Assembly (NCBI GenBank): GCA_003523465.1
Contig: DQAA01000614.1
Coordinates: 1-7,285, forward strand
Reading direction: 5' to 3'
Length of the DNA stretch: 7,285 nucleotides
Source of the DNA: Pseudomonas sp.
Lineage (GTDB): Bacteria > Pseudomonadota > Gammaproteobacteria > Pseudomonadales > Pseudomonadaceae
The notes under the pieces: generated by a model
The model's input: the letters and a program-made list of their open reading frames with translations, nothing else
Databases searched by the model: none
Told to the model about the DNA's origin: nothing
Part shown: positions 4,535-7,285 of the stretch, in pieces
Numbering within the stretch: position 1 is the first letter of the stretch
How the letters are laid out: each line of letters starts with the position of its first letter
Program-made: the position numbers and the translations under genes

Positions 4535-4849
4535 ATGTCTTACGCAGTAATTGTTACCGGTGGCAAGCAGTACAAAGTCGCCGAAGGTGAATACCTGAAG
4601 ATCGAAAAACTGGAAGTCGCTACTGGCGAATCCGTGACTTTCGACCGCGTTCTGCTGGTTGCCAATGGCGACGACGTGAACATCGGCGCTCCAGTCGTTG
4701 CTGGTGCAAAAGTTGTTGCTGAAGTGATCTCCCAAGGTCGTCACGACAAAGTGCGCATCATCAAGTTCCGCCGCCGTAAGCACCACATGAAGCGTATGGG
4801 CCACCGCCAGTGGTTCACCGAGATCAAAATCACCGGTATTCAGGCTTAA
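4535..4849 (+). CDS. rplU: 50S ribosomal protein L21
   Basis: L21 is a 23S rRNA-binding protein of the large ribosomal subunit. The 104-aa length is close to the E. coli protein (103 aa). Family signatures are the opening [15 protein letters not shown], the segment [21 protein letters not shown], and the basic C-terminal part [21 protein letters not shown] ending FTEIKITGI. The frame is open further upstream, but ATG 4535 has GGAG (4524-4527) at 7 bases and gives the standard beginning. Codon use is shifted towards GTT, GCT and CGT relative to the G/C-ending codons of the neighbours, as is usual for highly expressed genes. It is the first gene of the rplU-rpmA operon, 36 bases before rpmA, and is transcribed from the strong promoter at 4376-4404. 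Confidence 0.98.
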   Translation: MSYAVIVTGGKQYKVAEGEYLKIEKLEVATGESVTFDRVLLVANGDDVNIGAPVVAGAKVVAEVISQGRHDKVRIIKFRRRKHHMKRMGHRQWFTEIKITGIQA

Positions 4850-4885
4850 TTCCCAGCCTAATCCCCCTTCAGGAGAATTGAACTC

Positions 4886-5143
4886 ATGGCACACAAAAAA
4901 GCTGGTGGTAGTACCCGTAACGGTCGCGACTCAGAAGCCAAACGCCTTGGCGTGAAGATGTATGGCGGCCAGGCTATCATCCCTGGCAACATCATCGTCC
5001 GTCAGCGCGGCACCCAGTTCCACGCTGGCTACGGCGTTGGCATGGGCAAGGATCACACCTTGTTCGCCAAGATCGCTGGCAAGATCAAGTTCGAAGTAAA
5101 AGGCGCCTTCGGTCGTCGTTACGTGAGCGTTGTTGCCGAGTAA
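4886..5143 (+). CDS. rpmA: 50S ribosomal protein L27
   Basis: L27 sits near the peptidyl transferase centre, where its flexible N-terminus reaches towards the tRNA acceptor ends. The 85-aa length equals that of E. coli. The protein starts directly with [20 protein letters not shown], without the cleavable N-terminal extension found in Firmicutes, so no processing by a Prp-type protease is expected. Other family segments are [21 protein letters not shown] (in two parts) and [21 protein letters not shown] (4871-4875) lies 10 bases before ATG 4886. It is the second and last gene of the rplU operon: a strong intrinsic terminator begins 17 bases after its stop. Codon use is again that of a highly expressed gene. 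Confidence 0.98.
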   Translation: MAHKKAGGSTRNGRDSEAKRLGVKMYGGQAIIPGNIIVRQRGTQFHAGYGVGMGKDHTLFAKIAGKIKFEVKGAFGRRYVSVVAE

Positions 5144-5159
5144 TCGTGCAACCGCTGGG

Positions 5160-5187
5160 AAAGCCCTGTCTTGCGACGGGGCTTTTT
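5160..5187 (+). terminator. Strong intrinsic terminator of the rplU-rpmA operon
   Basis: AAGCCCTGTC (5161-5170) pairs with GACGGGGCTT (5175-5184), 10 bp with one T-G pair and a TTGC loop, and A5160 can also pair with T5185. The T-run is 5183-5187, then CGTTT. It separates rpmA from obgE. Confidence 0.88.
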
Positions 5188-5203
5188 CGTTTATGGAGTG
5201 AGT

Positions 5204-5279
5204 CTCTTGCAAAGCTGTCCGCATGGGCTGCCGGCGCTGTATTCGCATGACGGGTTAGCCGCGCTCATTTTTGCAAGAG
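5204..5279 (+). repeat. 10-bp inverted repeat upstream of obgE
   Basis: CTCTTGCAAA (5204-5213) and TTTGCAAGAG (5270-5279) are exact reverse complements, 56 bases apart, in the rpmA-obgE gap. They could be two binding half-sites or a long-range RNA pairing. Both copies contain TTGCAA, a -35-like word, but I found no convincing -10 at the proper distance from either. Confidence 0.5.
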
Positions 5280-5301
5280 CCTTACGTTTCTGGTCACTCA
5301 G

Positions 5302-6553
<1,252 letters not shown>

Positions 6554-6570
6554 TCCGTTGCAGTACACTG

Positions 6571-6599
6571 AACGCCGCTTTTTCAAGCGGCGTTTTGTT
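6571..6599 (+). terminator. Intrinsic terminator after obgE
   Basis: AACGCCGCTT (6571-6580) pairs perfectly with AAGCGGCGTT (6585-6594) around a TTTC loop, followed by TTGTT (6595-6599). It begins 18 bases after the obgE stop. Confidence 0.88.
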
Positions 6600-6600
6600 A

Positions 6601-6618
6601 TCTACAGAATCTACAGAA
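6601..6618 (+). repeat. Two tandem copies of a 9-bp unit before proB
   Basis: TCTACAGAA occurs twice back to back (6601-6609 and 6610-6618), followed by a decayed third copy (TCCACACAGA, 6619-6628). It sits between the obgE terminator and the proB start, where the proB promoter should be. I see no good -35/-10 pair in this stretch. Confidence 0.6.
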
Positions 6619-6646
6619 TCCACACAGATCGATAGGTTGGAAGAAG

Positions 6647-7285
6647 ATGCGGAGCAAGGTGACAGGTGCCCAGCGCTGGGTCGTGAAGATTGGCAGTGCC
6701 CTGCTGACGGCGGATGGCAAGGGCCTGGATCGCGCGGCAATGGGTGTCTGGGTAGAGCAGATGGTGGCCCTGCGTGAGGCGGGCGTCGAGTTGGTGCTGG
6801 TCTCCTCGGGAGCCGTGGCTGCCGGCATGAGCCGTCTGGGCTGGACCAAGCGACCGAGTGCCATGAACGAGCTGCAGGCCGCCGCCTCCATCGGCCAGAT
6901 GGGCCTGGTGCAGGCCTGGGAATCCAGCTTCGCCGAACACGGCAAGCACACCGCGCAGATTCTCCTGACCCACGACGACCTCTCCGACCGCAAGCGCTAC
7001 CTCAACGCCCGCAGCACCCTGCGCACCCTGGTGGAGCTGGGCGTGGTGCCGGTGATCAACGAGAACGACACCGTGGTCACCGACGAGATCCGCTTCGGCG
7101 ACAACGACACCCTGGCGGCGCTGGTGGCCAACCTGGTCGAGGCCGACCTGCTGGTGATCCTCACCGACCGTGACGGCATGTTCGATGCCGACCCGCGCAA
7201 CAACCCCGAAGCCCAGCTGATCTACGAAGCCCGTGCCGACGATCCGGCGCTGGACGCCGTCGCCGGCGGTACCGGCGGCGCCCTC
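6647..7285 (+). CDS. proB: Glutamate 5-kinase, N-terminal 213 residues (partial)
   Basis: ProB phosphorylates glutamate with ATP in the first step of proline synthesis, giving the labile glutamyl 5-phosphate that ProA reduces. The window ends inside the gene: 213 codons are present of an expected 370 or so, and the C-terminal PUA domain is missing for that reason only. The amino-acid kinase domain is visible with K14 in [10 protein letters not shown], the SSGAVAAG loop (53-60), RKRYLNAR (115-122), the glutamate-binding VINENDTV (136-143), FGDND (150-154) and the nucleotide-binding [12 protein letters not shown] (173-184). The GTGG motif begins at 209, just before the cut. ATG 6647 follows a purine-rich GGAAGAAG, with AGG (6634-6636) a little further upstream; the ribosome binding site is only fair. 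It lies 93 bases after obgE beyond a terminator, so it is likely transcribed separately. ProB enzymes are usually feedback-inhibited by proline. Confidence 0.96.
   Translation, partial: MRSKVTGAQRWVVKIGSALLTADGKGLDRAAMGVWVEQMVALREAGVELVLVSSGAVAAGMSRLGWTKRPSAMNELQAAASIGQMGLVQAWESSFAEHGKHTAQILLTHDDLSDRKRYLNARSTLRTLVELGVVPVINENDTVVTDEIRFGDNDTLAALVANLVEADLLVILTDRDGMFDADPRNNPEAQLIYEARADDPALDAVAGGTGGAL

Overview
This is an ordinary chromosomal core region of a Pseudomonas, probably of the P. putida / P. fluorescens / P. entomophila side of the genus. The call rests on high G+C, a Pseudomonas-type REP pair, protein sequences that look typical of the genus, and a gene order that, from memory, follows PA4576 to PA4565 of P. 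aeruginosa. I assigned proteins by recognising family sequences and motifs; no search was run.

Layout. Positions 1-181 hold the 3' end of a Lon-related AAA+ protease. Rightward genes follow: an uncharacterised 102-aa protein (349-657), a four-helix UPF0114/YqhA membrane protein (774-1262), a DUF6482-type protein (1386-1691) and the FKBP22-type prolyl isomerase FklB (1778-2395). A perfect 27-bp inverted REP pair (2405-2468) sits where the two strands' genes converge. Leftward genes come next: an 82-aa protein with two Fur-box-like sites upstream (2494-2742), the zinc-ribbon protein YjdM/PhnA (2875-3216) and the long-chain polyprenyl diphosphate synthase IspB (3316-4284). A compact divergent promoter region with a 28-bp block of pure G/C separates ispB from rightward rplU-rpmA (ribosomal proteins L21 and L27), then obgE/cgtA (ribosome-assembly GTPase) and the first 213 codons of proB (glutamate 5-kinase), cut by the window end.

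Functional links. rplU, rpmA and obgE form the widely conserved 50S ribosome cluster, but here a strong terminator after rpmA suggests that obgE has separate control. IspB makes the ubiquinone side chain and ProB starts proline synthesis. Several genes look like single transcription units, with intrinsic terminators after the 102-aa gene, yqhA, ispB, rpmA and obgE.

I see no tRNA, rRNA, CRISPR array, insertion sequence, prophage or defence gene, and no convincing undescribed multi-gene system. The best leads are regulatory: the tandem Fur-like sites before a small uncharacterised gene, the ispB/rplU divergent promoter, and structured leaders before rplU, obgE and fklB. No gap between genes exceeds 300 bases.
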